DNA of 33,971 bases. It comes from Actinomycetes bacterium (GTDB taxonomy: Bacteria; Actinomycetota; Acidimicrobiia; Acidimicrobiales; JAJYXR01). A program made the translations under genes and the position numbers. Of the stretch, positions 32,653-33,971 are shown one piece after another; the stretch's first letter is position 1; the number at the start of each line of letters is the position of its first letter. Location of the stretch: the NCBI GenBank assembly GCA_021801525.1, contig JAJYXW010000028.1, forward strand, positions 1 through 33,971, in the 5' to 3' direction. The notes below the pieces were generated by a model that saw only the letters and a list, made by a program, of their open reading frames with translations, did not search any database and was not told the origin of the DNA.

Positions 32653-32996
32653 AGGTACAGCCCCGTCCCGCCGCCGATCCTCTCCGAGGCAACGGCATGG
32701 ATGTCGCGCTCCCGCAAGATGACGTAGTCCTCGCCTTGCACCTCCACCTCGAAGCGGTCCTCGGGGTTGAACAGCACCTGGTCACCGATCTTGACAGTTC
32801 GGACGTGCGGGCCAATGGCCACTACCTCGGCCCACACGAGCCTCTTGGAAACCTGGGCGGTCGCCGGGATGAGAATGCCGGCGCGAGAGCGCCGTTCGCC
32901 CTCCGCCTGCGGCTGGTGAGCGAGAACTCTGTCGGCAAGCATGGTGACCGGCTGCTTCGCAGTAGCTCTCGAAGTGGCTTTCGCGGAGCGTTCCAC
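32649..32996 (-). CDS. GroES-like (Cpn10-fold) protein
   Basis: This 115-residue protein matches the Cpn10 fold: [10 protein letters not shown], then a mobile-loop-like [44 protein letters not shown] and [16 protein letters not shown] classical GroES has GGIVLP in the mobile loop and the order DRVLV...GEVVAVG...VGDRVLF...YLILRE, so the match is clear. The ~18-residue head before MLADR is extra; the GTG start at 32996 has little Shine-Dalgarno and ATG 32943 is possible. No groEL lies nearby. Instead it sits between hisF and hisI with a 4-base overlap to hisI. Whether it caps GroEL or serves another role is unknown. Confidence 0.8.
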   Translation of the reverse strand: MERSAKATSRATAKQPVTMLADRVLAHQPQAEGERRSRAGILIPATAQVSKRLVWAEVVAIGPHVRTVKIGDQVLFNPEDRFEVEVQGEDYVILRERDIHAVASERIGGGTGLYL

Positions 32997-33075
32997 GGAG
33001 GCACGCTACCTGATTCGCGGGGCAACCCAGAACGCGGCGCGCCCAGGCGTCCCCGCGTGCCGATCTGCTGGGCCT

Positions 33076-33849
33076 CTAATGCCCGAGGGCCGGACGTACG
33101 GGTACCCCCCGGGCAAGCAGGTACTCCTTGGCCTCGGCGATCGAGTACTCACCGAGGTGGAAGACCGATGCGGCCAAGAGCGCATCGGCACGGCCCGAAA
33201 CAGCTCCTTCCACGAGGTGCTCGAGGCTCCCGACCCCGCCCGATGCAATGACGGGCACAGCCACTGAGCTCGCCACCGCACGCGTCAGCTCGAGATCGAA
33301 GCCCTCTCTGGTGCCGTCCCTGTCCATGGAGGTGAGAAGGATCTCCCCGGCGCCCTCCAGCGCGCAGCGAACCGCCCACTCGCAGGCGTCCACGCCGGTT
33401 CCCCGCCGCCCGCCGTGGGTGAAGACCTCCCATCCCTCTGCGCCCTCACGCCTCCGGGCGTCGATGGCCACGACCACGCACTGGGCGCCAAACTCCGCGG
33501 CAAGCTCACCGAGCAGCTGCGGGCGCTCGATCGCAGCCGTGTTGACCCCCACCTTGTCCGCCCCGGCCCGGAGAAGTGAACGCGCGTCGCCAACGCTGCG
33601 AACTCCCCCGCCCACGGTAAGTGGGATGAACACTTCCTCCGCAGTGCGCGAGACCACGTCCACCATGGTCGACCGGCCCTCGGCGGACGCCGTTATGTCC
33701 AAGAACACGATCTCGTCGGCGCCCTCGGCGTCGTAACGGGCGGCCAGCTCGACGGGGTCTCCCGCGTCGCGGATGGCCTCGAAGCGAACGCCTTTCACCA
33801 CCCGGCCCCGGTCGACGTCGAGGCAGGGGATCAGCCTCACGCTCCGCAC
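33076..33849 (-). CDS. hisF: Imidazole glycerol phosphate synthase, cyclase subunit
   Basis: HisF makes imidazole-glycerol phosphate and AICAR from PRFAR using ammonia from HisH. The 257-residue barrel has [19 protein letters not shown] with the catalytic Asp in CLDVD, then [45 protein letters not shown] in pieces, VVAIDARR with the second catalytic Asp, [18 protein letters not shown], and [13 protein letters not shown]. The GTG at 33849 lies inside hisA (13-base overlap). A second in-frame GTG at 33840 would give a 4-base GTGA overlap and is also credible. The HisH partner is not in the window. Confidence 0.96.
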   Translation of the reverse strand: MRSVRLIPCLDVDRGRVVKGVRFEAIRDAGDPVELAARYDAEGADEIVFLDITASAEGRSTMVDVVSRTAEEVFIPLTVGGGVRSVGDARSLLRAGADKVGVNTAAIERPQLLGELAAEFGAQCVVVAIDARRREGAEGWEVFTHGGRRGTGVDACEWAVRCALEGAGEILLTSMDRDGTREGFDLELTRAVASSVAVPVIASGGVGSLEHLVEGAVSGRADALLAASVFHLGEYSIAEAKEYLLARGVPVRPALGH

Positions 33850-33971
33850 GCGACCAGAGCCTCCTCGATGCCGATCGTCCCCTCGACGATCGCCCTCCCG
33901 ACTACGACTCCTGCAAGCCTCCGGCCACCGCCCTCGAGGTCGCGAAGCGCTCGTATGTCTTCGATGGAGCT
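33837..33971 (-). CDS. hisA: Phosphoribosylformimino-AICAR-P isomerase, C-terminal part (runs off the right edge)
   Basis: The reverse frame enters from the window edge and ends with TGA at 33837-33839, giving 44 residues: [16 protein letters not shown], then [20 protein letters not shown] and LVACGA. The [11 protein letters not shown] block is the C-terminal phosphate-binding loop of HisA, and the SSIEDIRAL block matches the family's GGVSSLEDLRAL. HisA isomerises ProFAR to PRFAR, the substrate of the next gene hisF. PriA, the dual HisA/TrpF enzyme of some actinobacteria, is less likely because a separate trpF exists here. The missing part is beyond the window. Confidence 0.88.
   Translation of the reverse strand, partial: SSIEDIRALRDLEGGGRRLAGVVVGRAIVEGTIGIEEALVACGA

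Overview
The window is high-GC, densely packed bacterial chromosome from an actinobacterium. Several signs point to Actinobacteria: the pdtaR-like ANTAR regulator, polA and rpsA sit together as they do in Mycobacterium; PolA carries Tyr in its O-helix; many starts are GTG or TTG; and there is a GroES-like gene beside hisI. The fab-ubiB-trp-his layout makes a deep lineage such as Acidimicrobiia my best guess, but that is inference. No phage, IS, integron or CRISPR is visible, and no gap between genes exceeds about 205 bases.

Layout, left to right. (1) 1-5026, minus strand: an envelope-sugar module with a GT39-type membrane glycosyltransferase, a PIG-V-like membrane mannosyltransferase, a UDP-galactopyranose-mutase-like flavoprotein and a second GT39-type gene cut by the left edge. 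(2) 5232-11077, plus strand: a complete five-gene Dpp/Opp-type peptide ABC importer. (3) 11154-18088, minus strand: rpsA, polA, pdtaR, a small coiled-coil protein and menC. (4) 18145-23687, plus strand: tRNA-Leu(CAA), then a type II fatty-acid operon fabD-(fabH remnant)-fabG-acpP-fabF and a UbiB-family kinase. (5) 23569-27358, minus strand: trpC-trpF-trpB-trpA. (6) 27460-29640, plus strand: an OmpR/EnvZ-type two-component pair. (7) 29615-33971, minus strand: hisA (partial)-hisF-groES-like-hisI-trpE-ygfZ. The minus-strand his/trp genes look like one ancestral supercluster split by the two-component pair. trpD and trpG are absent from the window.

The most unusual place is the fab operon. The FabD frame continues about 105 residues past the acyltransferase fold into a biotinyl/lipoyl-like beta domain with no biotin-lysine motif. 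Between fabD and fabG, where fabH would be expected, only about 50 codons of a FabH-like C-terminus remain, and the catalytic Asn motif is altered. FAS-II initiation must therefore rely on a ketoacyl synthase III elsewhere or on another route.

A second theme is scattered short tandem duplications of 12, 15, 16, 21 and 24 bp. Those inside genes are in frame and add Pro/Gly, Gly/Ser, Asp/Ala or Arg-rich stretches to PolA, TrpC, YgfZ, TrpA and the UbiB-like kinase. At the trpA/ubiB junction one repeat is read on both strands.
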